Positions 12,001 through 22,300 of a stretch of 64,000 bases of DNA are shown here, piece after piece (position 1 is the first letter of the stretch; each line of letters begins with the position of its first letter). The notes beneath the pieces are model-generated. The model ran no database searches. It saw only the letters and a list, made by a program, of their open reading frames with translations, and had not been told where the DNA came from. Source of the DNA: Gymnorhina tibicen (lineage: Eukaryota; Chordata; Aves; Passeriformes; Artamidae); the NCBI GenBank assembly GCA_013399875.1, contig VXAZ01008023.1, positions 225,957-289,956 of the forward strand. Direction: 5' to 3'. A program made the position numbers and the translations under genes.

Positions 12001-13500
12001 ATACTTTATAGGTTTAGTGTGTGTGTGTGTGATTGCATAGAAATGATTATAGTAAACATATTTTAATTACAGCGTTTACAATTTCACTTGCATATTCTTA
12101 TTTGCAGCAATGAAAATAATAATTTAAGTACATATTTAATGCTCTGAGTTATTTCATTTAAGAAGATCGATAAAAGTAAAAATAAATAGTTCATTTAACT
12201 GTTACCTCTCTCTCTTCTTTTTTTTTTCCAGTCACAAACTCGTAGAACTCCAAGTCTTTCAAGTCTTAACTCTCAAGATTCTAGTATTGAAATATCGAAG
12301 CTTACTGACAAGGTACAGGCAGAGTACAGAGATGCATACAGAGAGTATATTGCTCAAATGTCACAGTTAGAAGGAGGTGCCAATTCTACCACAGTAAGTG
12401 GGAGGTCCTCCCCTCATAGCTCAAGTGCATTCTATATGGGCCAGAGCACCTCGGGGGGCTCCCTGCACTCCAGTGCAGAACAGGAAAAAGGAAAAGATGG
12501 TGAACAGAAACAAGATGATGGAAGAAAGTCCTTTTTGCTGAAGAGGAATGATGTTGATTACAGTACTTCAGGTGTTTCTACTAATGATGCATCTCCTTTG
12601 GATCCTATTACTGAAGAAGATGAAAAATCTGATCAGTCTGGTTCCAAGCTTCTCCCAGGAAAGAAGTCTTCAGAAAGAACAAGTATTTTCCAGGCTGCAG
12701 ATTTAAAGCTTAAGGGAGTTACTCTCCGGTATCAGAAACTTCCCAGTGATGAAGATGAGTCAGGAACTGAAGAATCAGATAATACTCCACTTCTTAAGGA
12801 AGGTAAAGATAAGAAAACAGATATCAAAATAGAGAAGCAGCCCAAATCTCCAGAACATGGTTCTGAACCTATTAGAACCTTCATCAAAGCAAAGGAGTAT
12901 TTGACAGATGCCCTTTTGGATAAGAAAGATTCATCTGACTCTGGTGTAAGATCCAATGAAAGTTCTCCAAATCATTCCCTCCACAATGAAGGAGCAGATG
13001 ATTCACAGCTTGAGAAGGCAAATCTCATTGAGCTTGAAGATGACAGTCACAGTGCAAAAAGAGGAATTCCACACAGCCTTAGTGGCCTTCAAGATCCAGC
13101 TGTGGTTCGCATGTCTATTTGCTCAGAAGATAAGAAAAGCCCTTCTGAAAGCAGCCTGATAGCAAGTAGCCCCGAAGAGAGCTGGCCAGCCTGCCAGAAA
13201 GTCTATAATTTAAACAGAACCCCTAGTACAGTCACCTTAAATAACAACAGTGCTCCAAGCAATCGAGCTAATCAAAATTTTGAAGAAATACAAGGTATCA
13301 GAGATCCATCTCAAATTATCCTGCACCCTGGCTCGGGTTCCAATTCAACTGCAGTTCAGAATGAGAACCTGAAGACGGTTGCTCACAAGCGAGGCCAGCG
13401 ATCGAGTTACACCAGGCTTTCAAAAGATTCATCAGAGCTCCACACCGTTGCAGCCTCAGAGGGGGCTGGTTTTGGAGAAGAGAGAGAGAGTATCCTGTGA
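1..13500 (+). CDS. KIDINS220: KIDINS220 (ARMS), C-terminal part, six exons, 5' partial
   Basis: Kinase D-interacting substrate of 220 kDa is a multipass membrane scaffold with ankyrin repeats and a KAP P-loop domain. It couples Trk, p75 and ephrin receptors to MAPK signalling. Only the cytosolic C-terminal third is in the window. Coding exons are 1-32 (partial), 901-957, 7240-7386, 9133-9231, 10101-10349 and 12232-13500, each bounded by AG and GT where internal. Together they give about 616 residues, against about 1,770 for the whole human protein. The translation follows human KIDINS220 from memory almost continuously: a SAM-like segment rich in Leu/Lys, the [16 protein letters not shown] linker, [19 protein letters not shown], and the C-terminal ESIL PDZ ligand. 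Ankyrin repeats, KAP domain and membrane segments lie upstream of base 1. The gene converges on ID2. Identity is secure; exact isoform use is not. Confidence 0.96.
33..900 (+). other. KIDINS220 intron, AT-rich
   Basis: This 868-base intron runs from donor GTAAGTAT to acceptor TTGTTGTTAG. No additional exon, RNA gene or repeat was recognised. Confidence 0.8.
901..957 (+). CDS. KIDINS220: KIDINS220 small exon, 19 codons
   Basis: The exon is flanked by a T-rich tract ending TTGTTGTTAG and by the donor ATG|GTAAAT. It encodes [19 protein letters not shown], corresponding to an acidic Ser/Pro-rich linker in human KIDINS220. At 57 nt it is a multiple of three and phase 0 on both sides, so skipping it would keep the frame. 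Confidence 0.9.
958..7239 (+). other. KIDINS220 6.3-kb intron
   Basis: AT-rich intron between the 57-nt exon and the SAM-like exon. Short open frames on both strands show no recognisable protein similarity. I see no conserved exon, RNA gene or repeat family in it. A purine-rich G-run (GTGGGGGTGGGGG) near 3900 is simple sequence. Confidence 0.75.
7240..7386 (+). CDS. KIDINS220: KIDINS220 exon, first half of the SAM-like domain
   Basis: The acceptor is CTCACTTGCAG and the donor AAAAAG|GTATCA. Its 49 codons run from a Gly/Ala-rich linker into [16 protein letters not shown] and on to [10 protein letters not shown], the first helices of the sterile-alpha-motif-like fold of KIDINS220. Phase 0 on both sides. 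It is separated from the previous exon by a 6.3-kb intron in which no further exon was recognised; the human protein also joins these two segments directly. Confidence 0.95.
7387..9132 (+). other. KIDINS220 intron with a small tandem duplication
   Basis: A 1.75-kb intron splitting the SAM-like domain. Apart from a local duplication at 8727-8785 nothing was recognised. The open frames in it resemble no known protein. Confidence 0.75.
8727..8785. repeat. Local tandem duplication (22-bp unit plus partial copy)
   Basis: The 22-mer beginning GTGTTCTGAGTTGGAGAAAT occurs at 8727-8748 and again at 8764-8785. A 10-base partial copy (GTGTTCTGAG) lies between them at 8751-8760. It looks like a recent slippage event inside an intron. 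Confidence 0.85.
9133..9231 (+). CDS. KIDINS220: KIDINS220 exon, second half of the SAM-like domain
   Basis: Acceptor TTATTGTTTTAG, donor ATG|GTAAGA. The 33 codons read [20 protein letters not shown] and then [13 protein letters not shown], nearly identical to human from memory. This is the C-terminal part of the SAM-like domain, with the long final helix continuing into the next exon. Phase 0 on both sides. Confidence 0.96.
9232..10100 (+). other. KIDINS220 intron
   Basis: This 869-base AT-rich intron runs from donor GTAAGA to acceptor GTGTTAAG. Nothing else was recognised in it. Confidence 0.8.
10101..10349 (+). CDS. KIDINS220: KIDINS220 exon, linker with FSFEELNT motif
   Basis: Acceptor GTGTGTTAAG, donor TGGCAG|GTATTT. 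The 83 codons begin ILEMRN, the end of the SAM-like helix. They pass through a poorly conserved polar stretch and end in the highly conserved [25 protein letters not shown] and HSNLSWQ segments. The open frame continues past the donor into the intron to a stop near 10481, so an intron-retained transcript would end there; that is only a possibility. Confidence 0.95.
11436..11690. repeat. Dispersed avian interspersed repeat (LTR-like, family uncertain)
   Basis: The stretch starting GTGAGTTGACCCTGGCAGG runs through CAGGTGCCCACCAAAGC, CTCCTCAGCTGGGCAGAGG, AACAGACTCCACTTGGG and TTTAATTTATTACCAATCAA to GAGAAATAAAACCAAAT. I recognise this order of blocks from memory as a high-copy repeat in many bird genomes. 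It differs in base composition from the surrounding intron. Which family it belongs to (ERV LTR or other) cannot be settled here, and the ends are approximate. Confidence 0.6.
12017..12031. repeat. (GT)n microsatellite
   Basis: An uninterrupted run of about seven GT units in the last KIDINS220 intron. Confidence 0.9.
12232..13500 (+). CDS. KIDINS220: KIDINS220 terminal coding exon, disordered tail with PDZ ligand
   Basis: The acceptor follows a long pyrimidine tract (CTCTCTCTTC then T-run, CCAG). The exon holds 422 codons and a TGA at 13498-13500. It is low-complexity and Ser/Glu/Asp/Lys-rich, as expected for a disordered signalling tail. It has conserved phospho-type clusters such as [30 protein letters not shown] and [17 protein letters not shown]. 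The last four residues, ESIL, form the class I PDZ-binding motif known to recruit syntrophins. A short basic run, RRTPSLS near the start, is a plausible AGC-kinase site. No frameshift or premature stop was seen. Confidence 0.97.
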   Translation, partial: SQTRRTPSLSSLNSQDSSIEISKLTDKVQAEYRDAYREYIAQMSQLEGGANSTTVSGRSSPHSSSAFYMGQSTSGGSLHSSAEQEKGKDGEQKQDDGRKSFLLKRNDVDYSTSGVSTNDASPLDPITEEDEKSDQSGSKLLPGKKSSERTSIFQAADLKLKGVTLRYQKLPSDEDESGTEESDNTPLLKEGKDKKTDIKIEKQPKSPEHGSEPIRTFIKAKEYLTDALLDKKDSSDSGVRSNESSPNHSLHNEGADDSQLEKANLIELEDDSHSAKRGIPHSLSGLQDPAVVRMSICSEDKKSPSESSLIASSPEESWPACQKVYNLNRTPSTVTLNNNSAPSNRANQNFEEIQGIRDPSQIILHPGSGSNSTAVQNENLKTVAHKRGQRSSYTRLSKDSSELHTVAASEGAGFGEERESIL

Positions 13501-13889
13501 AAAGCAGCCAGGTTAAAAAGAGTATGCCCATGAGTTGTAGCTTGGAATTCTTTGTCAGTCTATGGTTACATTAAGTTCTGTAGTTCAAGCTTTCAATATT
13601 GTAAAAGAAGGCCTAGATTGTTTTCAGTAATTTTCTCTGAAAGAAGGAGTAATTTTTACAAGAAGCAAACTACTTCAGACCTTTCCCACATTTCCCCCTT
13701 TCCTACAAAAGCAGTAGTTGTCAGCATGGAAAATCAGTTCTTTGTTAAAACACTCTGCAAAGATTTGGTGAGGGGCAGATTTTACAGAAGTATGGTTCAA
13801 TTATGAAAAGTACAATGTTATTTTGCTTTTCTGTTGAGATATGTATTACTTATCCCTTCTAAACATTCCATTAATTCTCCATACTTGCA

Positions 13890-13895
13890 AATAAA
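13890..13895 (+). terminator. Proximal poly(A) signal AATAAA of KIDINS220
   Basis: A canonical AATAAA about 390 bases after the KIDINS220 stop. It could produce a short-UTR transcript. The downstream sequence is not strongly GT-rich, so use is uncertain. Confidence 0.5.
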
Positions 13896-14615
13896 GTTAA
13901 TACTGTCCATCCATGCCATTTGATGTACAAGATGCCAGAACATTGAATATCACAACCTGTGACACCCTTACCAAACTTTGCATTAATTTGTGAATTAATG
14001 TGTGCAACATAAACTACGTATGTTGAAATTTGAGTGTTAAGGTACTTGTTTGGCTATATGTATGCTTTTGCTCTCTGTATGTTCAGTAGTTGCTGTTGAA
14101 TTTGTGAACTTTGGGTAGAGTGGCGATACGGTTTGTAAGGAACATTGTCTTGATGTGTCACTGGAATTGGCAGTTATTTATAAGGTAATACCTTATCATT
14201 AACTTAGTGGATCCATTATTTATTATAGATATGCAATTTTGCAGTCACTAAATAGATGGTCTCAGTAGATGCAACCACCACATTAAAATATTGTAAGGAT
14301 AAAGTATGAATATGATGTTTGAATTTATGAAGGATTTGTGGCTGTGCATGGTTTTTTTTTTCCTTGGTACAGTGTTTATCATTTGGTTATGGAAAGAAAA
14401 ATAAGCAGTGTTTGCCATTTTAAAACTAGTGCATACTTTTTGGAATCTTGTCAAAGCTGTACTCCAGATTCTTTATTTCTGAAGTACAGTGTTTGAAGAG
14501 TTATCATCTAAGTAATGTACCTGAATGATGATATAGCAAATACTTGTACTGTCCAGTGAAATCTGCATGGTTTTGAGGAAGAGTTGTTCAAGCTAGAGTC
14601 TGCTGGTAGAAAGAA

Positions 14616-14629
14616 AATAAAAAAATAAA
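14616..14629 (+). terminator. Distal double poly(A) signal of KIDINS220
   Basis: Two AATAAA hexamers (14616-14621 and 14624-14629) are followed within 30 bases by TGTTGGGCTTGTGTCC, a good G/T-rich downstream element. Placed 1.1 kb after the stop, this is the most likely main cleavage region. Confidence 0.75.
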
Positions 14630-14650
14630 TTGGCATGTTGGGCTTGTGTC

Positions 14651-17600
14651 CAAATTTCTTTTTATTTGTAGTATTTTGTTTCTTCACTTGATAAAAATGT
14701 TAAGTCCATGTTTTTATGGTTAAGGTACTTCACAGATTCAATTTTTTAAAATGCATTAAAACAATATAATTATTCATATAATACTAAATAAGCATTAAGT
14801 ATAAAAATACATTTGATAAATGAAATTGCCAAAGCAGACATTTCTAAATGAAGTGCTGTGAGCTGTAGAGAAGTGGCCACCTCTCACTAGTCCAGAGCAG
14901 TATTCCTGCTGTTTGTGGTAGTCACATGTGCTGGTAGCTCTGCACAGCTTTGCTTGTGTCCCAGTGCATCTCCAACCAGATGCTTCCCAAGGGACCTTGT
15001 GGTCTTGGCCTTTGTTTTCCAAATCAAGAGAATGCATTTCTATGCCAGAGTCAACAGAAAAACTGCCTTTATCTGGGCTCTCTGTTTTTCCATTCCATGG
15101 ATGTCTTACACTTACAGAACTGGAGATGTGATCTGTCCATTTCTGGATTTGGTTGGTGTGTTATGTGGTTGAATTAAAATTTACTCATCAGAGTGTTACA
15201 GAAGTACTGGAAACTTGTGTGCACTATTAGATTAATAGTTCAGCCAAAAAGCCTCCCAAAACAAAATAAGAAGTCCCCAAAGCCTGTGTAGCTTCATGAT
15301 ACTTTGCCAGATCTTTGGGAACAGTTTTTTGGGTTGGGTTCTTCATCTTAAAAATAAGAGTAAAATTACTCTGCTTTCAGACATTTTTGGGATGTAAAAG
15401 CTTTTGAGAGAAAGATACTTACAATCATTTTGTTGGAGAAGACAAATGTAGCCTTCTTCATTTAGACATACAGTATTGACAAAAGATACCAATTATTTTG
15501 AATCATTTTGTCTTAAGTCCTCCAAATAGATGAATGACAAATTTTCATATGGTTTTGAGGTATTTTTTGTCCTGAAAGTTTTATCCCTTGAGTCTTCATA
15601 AAAATACCAACATTGGGATGAAAGAGGTGGTTGAGTGGAAAACTTTTCAGTGTTTCTGACTTGTGTTCACTAATACCAGTGTAATTGCTTACCATCACTA
15701 GGAAGCAATAGTTATAAGCAAAGTGTGTGTGTAAGATGGCACAGGACTTGATGCAGTTCTCCCTTTAGGTATGTTGATCCATGTCACACACAGGATGTGG
15801 GTACCTAAAGTCATTTCAGTTCCAGACTGGTTCAGTCAGTCCAGTTTCATGGACTGCTATAACTGCACTATGTAGTAATGCAGGCTGTACTTCATATCAT
15901 CAGTTGTGCTCATGGACTTGTTATTTAATGCCTCCCTAGCAAAGTTCCTAGAATTGGGAAATATGAATGCTTCACAGCCAGTTTAAGAACAGCATGCCAT
16001 AAAAGCTGGCTTTTAACAGGACAGTAAATATAACTGACTCAGAATCTACTTGCATAAAAATAACTAGATAGAGTGAATTTTTCTTTTAATTTTTTTTTTA
16101 TACGGGTGTTCATAAGCTAAGAGAAGAAACTGTGGTAGTATGATAAAGGGAGAGAGGAGAAAACAAAGAAGTTGAGTACTTAATATAACACAGTAGTAAG
16201 TGTCCTTTAGTACGTAACAGAAATATATGCTGGTTACTGTAAATGTTTAATGTTTTTTTCACATGTAGAATATAACAGAATAACATTTGCAAGAATTAAA
16301 AATACCCTGCAGTTTCCTAGCTGAAACTTGGTTTTTTCCTCTACCACAGTTTCTATGGCTACTTGCTTGCATAGTTGCACAATTTTTCAAGTTAAGAAAC
16401 CATAAACAATTTCCAGTGTTGAAATATTAAATGTTAGTTCTGTGACTTGTGGGAATCATGGAACCCAAGAGTTCCATGGAAAATCAAAATGAATGAAAAG
16501 TATAAAACAATAAGACAACTGCAAACATTTCTGGTGCTTGCCGCTTTCCAGAACCCTTGTAATGATAGTTTATGTATCCACTCTAATTTTGGATGGCTGA
16601 ACATACAGGAACTTGAAACCATGACTACTTTGTCTAACTGAATCTTAAGAGCACAGTTTGGCTTGTCCTCATGTTATGATGCCTGGATAAGTTTGCATGA
16701 TAGGGTGAAAATAAATCGCTTTTGGAAGGAAAAATTGGATGCAAGTAACATTCCAGGTTTTATATGAGACTCTTGTGGCTATTTGCCAGCCTTTTCCAGG
16801 GTTGCAGTTTCTGAGGAAGTGAGAGAGGGAAATTCTTACATTTCAGTTGTAAAACTTGCAAGAAAATGATGGTCTGGTAAAATTCTTAGAGATCTGGAAA
16901 AAAGTTTCCAGTTTGTGCCTGTCCTGGTCACTCTGGGATATCTGATCACCCCGTGTGACTCTGCCCACACAGCAGAATAGGTAAGTAGGATGTTGGTAAG
17001 TTTTCAGTCCCTAACTTTCTTAAGTTTTCTTTTCAAATACTGTTAAATTTTTTTGTTTCTTCCCTTTTTTTTATTTATATAATCTTTGGGAAATTTTCCT
17101 GAGACACACTTAGCATGGGTTTATACAGAATGGTGAAAATAGGTGGTTTCTCTTGTGGTCTGAGGCTCAACTGTTAACTTCTGTCATCAGAATCCACAAA
17201 GCCTCTTTTTTACATGTGCAGCTCTCATGGGAAGCTTTCTGGACCTTGCTGTAAGAATATGGGAAGTTCTTTGTACGGCCACAAGATAACACAAGCGGAG
17301 GAGCTACAGTTCAGCATGTTGTACCCTGTGGCCTTGATAATTTTGATCAGCTTTATCATCTGTTACACATTTATTTAAGTTTCTAAACACATTACTGAGA
17401 AATTGCCAAAGAAAAATAATACCTGAGTATTTGAGGTCTCATAAATGAAAACTACAGTGGTGGTAAAATAGAAGTGTTCATACCAGGTAGTAAATTTCAG
17501 ACACATGAGAGAAAAACATCGTAGTAATTGGTGTGAGATAAAGAGTGCATTTAGGATTTTGGTCTTTTCTGTGCTGTATAGGAGTTGTAGTGAGGAGAAC

Positions 17601-18356
17601 TTAGTGCAAAATTCCAATTCCAGTCAAGCAGAGAAGACTGGAAAGACTGTACTAAACTTGCATGCTATTTTCTGGTGGCCTTGTGCTTCGTTTTGTCTAG
17701 ATTTCAGTTATCTTTCTTAAGGCCCATTTCATCAGATTAAGGGCAGGGTGGGGAAAAATTTTGCTTAGAATCTTTCTCCGTGGGAATAAAGAATGGTTTC
17801 ATAAGATTGACGTATTCTCACAGGTTTCTGAATTTTAACAAACAGAAGAAAATAAAAAAGGGAATATGAGTACTCAAAAAATGTCATGGTATAAATAATA
17901 TCACACCATGGTTCCAAGCTTTGAATCTAACATTTTTATTTTCACATGTGGGTCTGATGTGATACGCTTAATATTCTGGTTAAGTTTTGGTTTAGAAATT
18001 TATGCCCTGTCTTCTATGAAGTAAAACTCAGAGCTACAGAGTTCTTAGCAATGTTTTTGCAGTCACAAGTGATTGTAGTTCTTTAAGAAGACTGATACTG
18101 ATAACACCAAATGTTTGGGCCTTAAAAAGCATTAACAGGTGGTGTTCTTTCCCCAAATTGTTGTGATGCTGACAGTGGATAAACTTCTAAAGGCAATTGT
18201 GTTGGCCAATTTCCTTCTAGTTTGTTGTATCTTGGGGTCACCTTCTTTTGAAGGGGAAGGAAAAAAAACTCCCTGGGATATTATAGAAGAACAGAATCTT
18301 TTGGAGGAAAGAAAAGACAGGTGAGAGGTGGTGTGATATTTTATGTAGCAAAAGGT
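14651..18356. other. Intergenic, nothing recognised
   Basis: AT-rich DNA between the KIDINS220 3' end and an LTR-like element. Several overlapping short frames occur around 14915-15177 but have no family resemblance. No RNA gene or recognisable repeat was seen. Confidence 0.6.
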
Positions 18357-19330
18357 TGTAACTGAGAGTGCTACAACCCACCCCCAGAAAGTCAGGGGTA
18401 ACCCAGATTCTTGTTAATGGATGCCTTGGGGCAGCTTAGAGTGAAAGACACTGGATGATTGGTGTTTGTAAATATATGTAGGGTTTATTGCAGAACAGTT
18501 TAGTTGCAATGGAAAGCAGGTATGTAGCCATTTTGGTTCTTGTTATCTATAGTAATATGACAATATACACTTAAAAATGTATAAGGAAGGGACAAGTATA
18601 GAAAGTTCTCACCACCTAAAGGCGTCCTTACAACACTTGGTTGCTGCAATTATAATGTCTGTTGGTCAAAGTGGTGGTTGAAGACCATCAGGTGGTGGGA
18701 AAAGTCACATAGAACCCTCTAAAACGCAACATCTGTTGAGTTTTTATCAACTCAGGTTCAGGTGGGAACGCCCAGGTGCCTCTCCTGGGGTGGGGAGTTT
18801 CACACTCGATGATGATTGTGGATTAATGTTGTGGTTCACGGGACACTTCGGAAGCCTTTGACACGTTCTAAGACGTTAGAGCTGTCTATTACATTACGTC
18901 AGCCCAGCCGAGCCCATTATGGCCCGTCAGCAGAGATGAAAACCTTCCGGCTGAGTGCGAATGTCCCAGGACTCCCCCGGCAAAGGAGTTACCACAGCTG
19001 AGTTAACTTTAGTAAGGACAAAAAGACGGTTCCCCGAGCCTCAGGGTTTGCCTCTTTCCTTATCTTGTTCAACACCACCTGTAGCCTGCAGAGTCTCGCC
19101 CTCTGCACCTGGGCGGGTACTTCGCACATCGCCAGCTTGCCCCTGAATGTTTGAGCTATTAGCATTCCAGTCTCTCTCCAGAATCACTTGTGGATACATT
19201 CTTCTCCCCAGACCTGGGAAGACTGGACAATAGCACCCCTTTATCTTATCTCAAGTGCCCGTCACTTCCCAAACTCCAGGCAGTAGGCATATTCGGAGTG
19301 GGGTGGGCTGCGCTGGTTGCAGATGAACAG
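18357..19330 (-). mobile_element. Probable endogenous-retrovirus solo LTR, decayed
   Basis: A block more GC-rich than its surroundings. Read on the - strand it has LTR-like architecture: a mixed-composition U3-like part (about 19300 to 18800), a TATA-like GATAAAAA near 18740, and a poly(A) signal in TTCTGCAATAAACCC near 18485, followed by a C/T-rich tail. The low-coordinate edge begins TGTAAC, compatible with the TG...CA ends of LTRs. No gag, pol or env frame was seen, so it would be a solo LTR. I found no clear target-site duplication. The upper boundary is a guess. Confidence 0.5.
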
Positions 19331-22300
19331 CTGCTTCTTTGCAGTTTGCTATAGTGGGCAGAAGACCTCCGATGATTTTTACAGTGCTTAAGCCATTAAC
19401 CATTTCCGTCTCTCACAGAGAGTTGGTGTATATTTCTTTTAAAGATGAGATTCCAGCAACAGAGCATACTTTTTGTTATGTGAATTCTCAGAGCTGCCAT
19501 TACACGGCACAGTGTTCATGGTTCTTTCATGTTTCAGGTCTGAGTACTGACATTGCATATCCTCCTTGCTTCTTACAGAAATAACCTGGATTGCAGAATT
19601 ATCTTTGTGAGTAAACCAGAGTGTCTGTATCTGCCTATCATTACTGGAGTACAGTAAGTTTATTGTTTATGAAAGAGAAGGGGAGGAAGGGAATGCTAGT
19701 GGTCCCTTATAAGATTTTTCTTTGTGTCCAGGATTTCTCATGGTAGAAAACAAAAGGAAAAGTTTGAATAGTTTGTATATGTCCCTAGAACCTAGAAATA
19801 AAAACAAAAGCATAGAATATTGACTGTGGGGAACAGTAAAACTGAAATGGAAATTTTGTGATGCCTTACTGCCTTGCCTCACTAATTAAACCACAGGGAA
19901 GCAATCAGCAGAGATTTAACTTTTTTGGTTTTGAATATTTCTTCTGAAATAATGTGATGGTTTGTGCTTGGCTAAAAGCAATCCATATTCTTGAATATGT
20001 TTACATATTGCGGTACCATCAAATCTCCCTCATTTGTTATAGTACTTCTGAGAGGCAGCAAAATTTTCCTAGGTTCATTTTGGACACCAAAAATCCTTTC
20101 CCACCTCAACAGCAGTAGAATACAGAATTACATGTGTTTTTTAGGAGAATTCTGAGCTTTCATCTGCCAGTCAAAATGGACTTTTGTTGAGAGACCACCT
20201 TTATTTTATGTTCACTTGAACAGTAAGAGGTCCTGAAATCTAAACTGAAGGTTCCTATTAACTTTTTCTCATTACCCAGCTTTTTTTTCCCCATCCTCTT
20301 TACATTCCCTATATGACTATAAACCTTGCAGTCTGTTTATGGTCCTCTCCTTTTCACAAAACATCAAGGTTCTAGCTTTGAATGTCTTGGGCATGCCAGT
20401 CGTTTGGCACTGGGTATGTATTTGCTTTCCCTTATTGTTGGACATGCTCCTGTCTTGTCTTGCCCCCACTCCCTGTGGACAAGAACAGTGCACAAGAACA
20501 TTGTGTACTTGGAACTGTTTCAGTTCTGCCTCAACACCTGACTGGTAGTTGGGGCTTTGGTTGCTGGCAGTGTGACTTACCTTCCCCAACTTTTTCATGA
20601 TAACCTCAGAACTGCAATTTTTTCCACTTCAGCAATGGCAGAAAATGCTGTTGTACTGCAGTGGTAGTGGTGTTTTTTGCTTGGATGAGGATATTTAATT
20701 GGTGGGGTTTTTTACCCTAGGAAGGTTTTACAGCCTAGGTAGGATCTAAGTTCTGCGATAAATTTTTTTCTCACTTCTCTCCATCTTCTTCCTCAGGTCC
20801 TGAAAAATTCACAGGATATACATATCCAGAGTCCACAAAGCTGGTTTTAAAATACATTTTATCTGATATCTTTATTGTGATGGTATTGTGGACACATCTG
20901 AAAAAAAGTGCACTAATTTATATCTGCCAATGGAAAAAACCTTCGAACTTTATTTAGTGGGGGCAAATCTGCTTCTTTGTTTCCTTGCATCTATTCCTGG
21001 TAAATAATCAGGCAACGATTGCTCATAGGATAAGGACAGTTGTCAGCTCATCTGCGCTCTTAGTCTGTTAAGATTCTAGAAGAACTTTATGGTTGCACTC
21101 AGGAAGGGTTAATTTTCCCCATGGTTCTCTAAGTTACGCTTGATGGTGCAGGTCTGAGTGGCACTGCAAATAGTGTTATGTGCAGGACATTTTAGCACTT
21201 GTTTTCAAGTAATCTGAAGAATCTGAAAGGTTCTACAGATTCTATTTGTTTAAAGACTCAAGAGTCAACCTTTGGTGTTCAGGTATTTTTACTCTGAAAG
21301 ATAAAAAGAAATCTTGATTTTTTTCATTTTCTATAAAAGACAAATCATCAAACCACAAGCCTGCTTAACCTCAGGACATATTTACACCTTTGGAATATAA
21401 AGGAGGGTTTAGAGGTTTTGTTTTTCCAGGATGCCTTCTGGTCTTAATTTTCAACATCATCTTTTCAGTAGCTTCTTTCAAGGTGTGACGAGGAACCATG
21501 AATAATTTCCTCTGTTTTCACCATCTGTGCTACCTTCTGCCCCTCTTCCATCTGAAGACAGACTAGCTCAGCTTCATCAGATCTTTTTATATGCTAATAT
21601 GAACTGGAGTCTTTAATTTTGTTGTCCATGGCTACGGTGTTCAGTAATTTTTATTTTTTGTCTGCACATCAAATTTCAGGTCTCCTTGTGCAGTAATTTC
21701 TTTAAGCACCTGGAGGTACTTTGCAAAACTGAGATCCATAGAACTCATTTATCTGCATAGACACTTTACTCTCAAGCAAAAAGTACAATGGTGATTCATC
21801 CTAGATTTGCAAGAGAAGGTATTTATGCTTCAAATTCAAATTCAGGAAAGTAGTCCCACTTCTGTAATTTTCCAGTATAGGAAGGGGACAGTTATTTTAT
21901 TCTCGTCCTTGAAATTATTTGGACTTTCAGAAAAAAATGCAGATTACTTTTGTTTGGACTAGCTGTCTTTTAGCAGAGACTTGCCAGTGCTCATCTGAGA
22001 TGGACCATGACTCTTTGGCTTGAGTAACTGGCTTCTAAAACATAAGATCAGTTGGTTCAGGTTCTATCAACTACCTTATGGTTCTTGAATATTTTTTTTT
22101 TTTTTTTAGTTTCAGGGACAGTAGACAAAAAGAAAGAAAAAAATCACCTATATTTAAATAGCCCCTGGAGCTCAGGGGAGGGCAGAAACCTATCAGAGTT
22201 TTTTCTCTTCAGGAATCTTTTCAGGCTGTGAAAAGTTGGACAGAGTACTTAGAGACTCATCCTCCTACTATGATGAGCTCCTTTCTAGTCTTTCTGGAAA

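Larger units (their letters stand above)
10350..12231 (+). other. KIDINS220 last intron
   Basis: This 1.9-kb intron precedes the terminal exon. It contains a dispersed avian repeat at about 11436-11690 and a short GT microsatellite at 12017-12031. The rest is AT-rich without recognised features, and it ends in a strong polypyrimidine tract. Confidence 0.8.
13501..14650 (+). other. KIDINS220: KIDINS220 3' untranslated region
   Basis: About 1.15 kb follows the stop codon before the distal poly(A) cluster. It is AT-rich with no long open frame. A proximal AATAAA at 13890-13895 could give a short UTR of about 0.4 kb. The distal pair at 14616-14629 is followed by a G/T-rich downstream element and is probably the main site. 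The 3' end is inferred from these signals. Confidence 0.7.
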
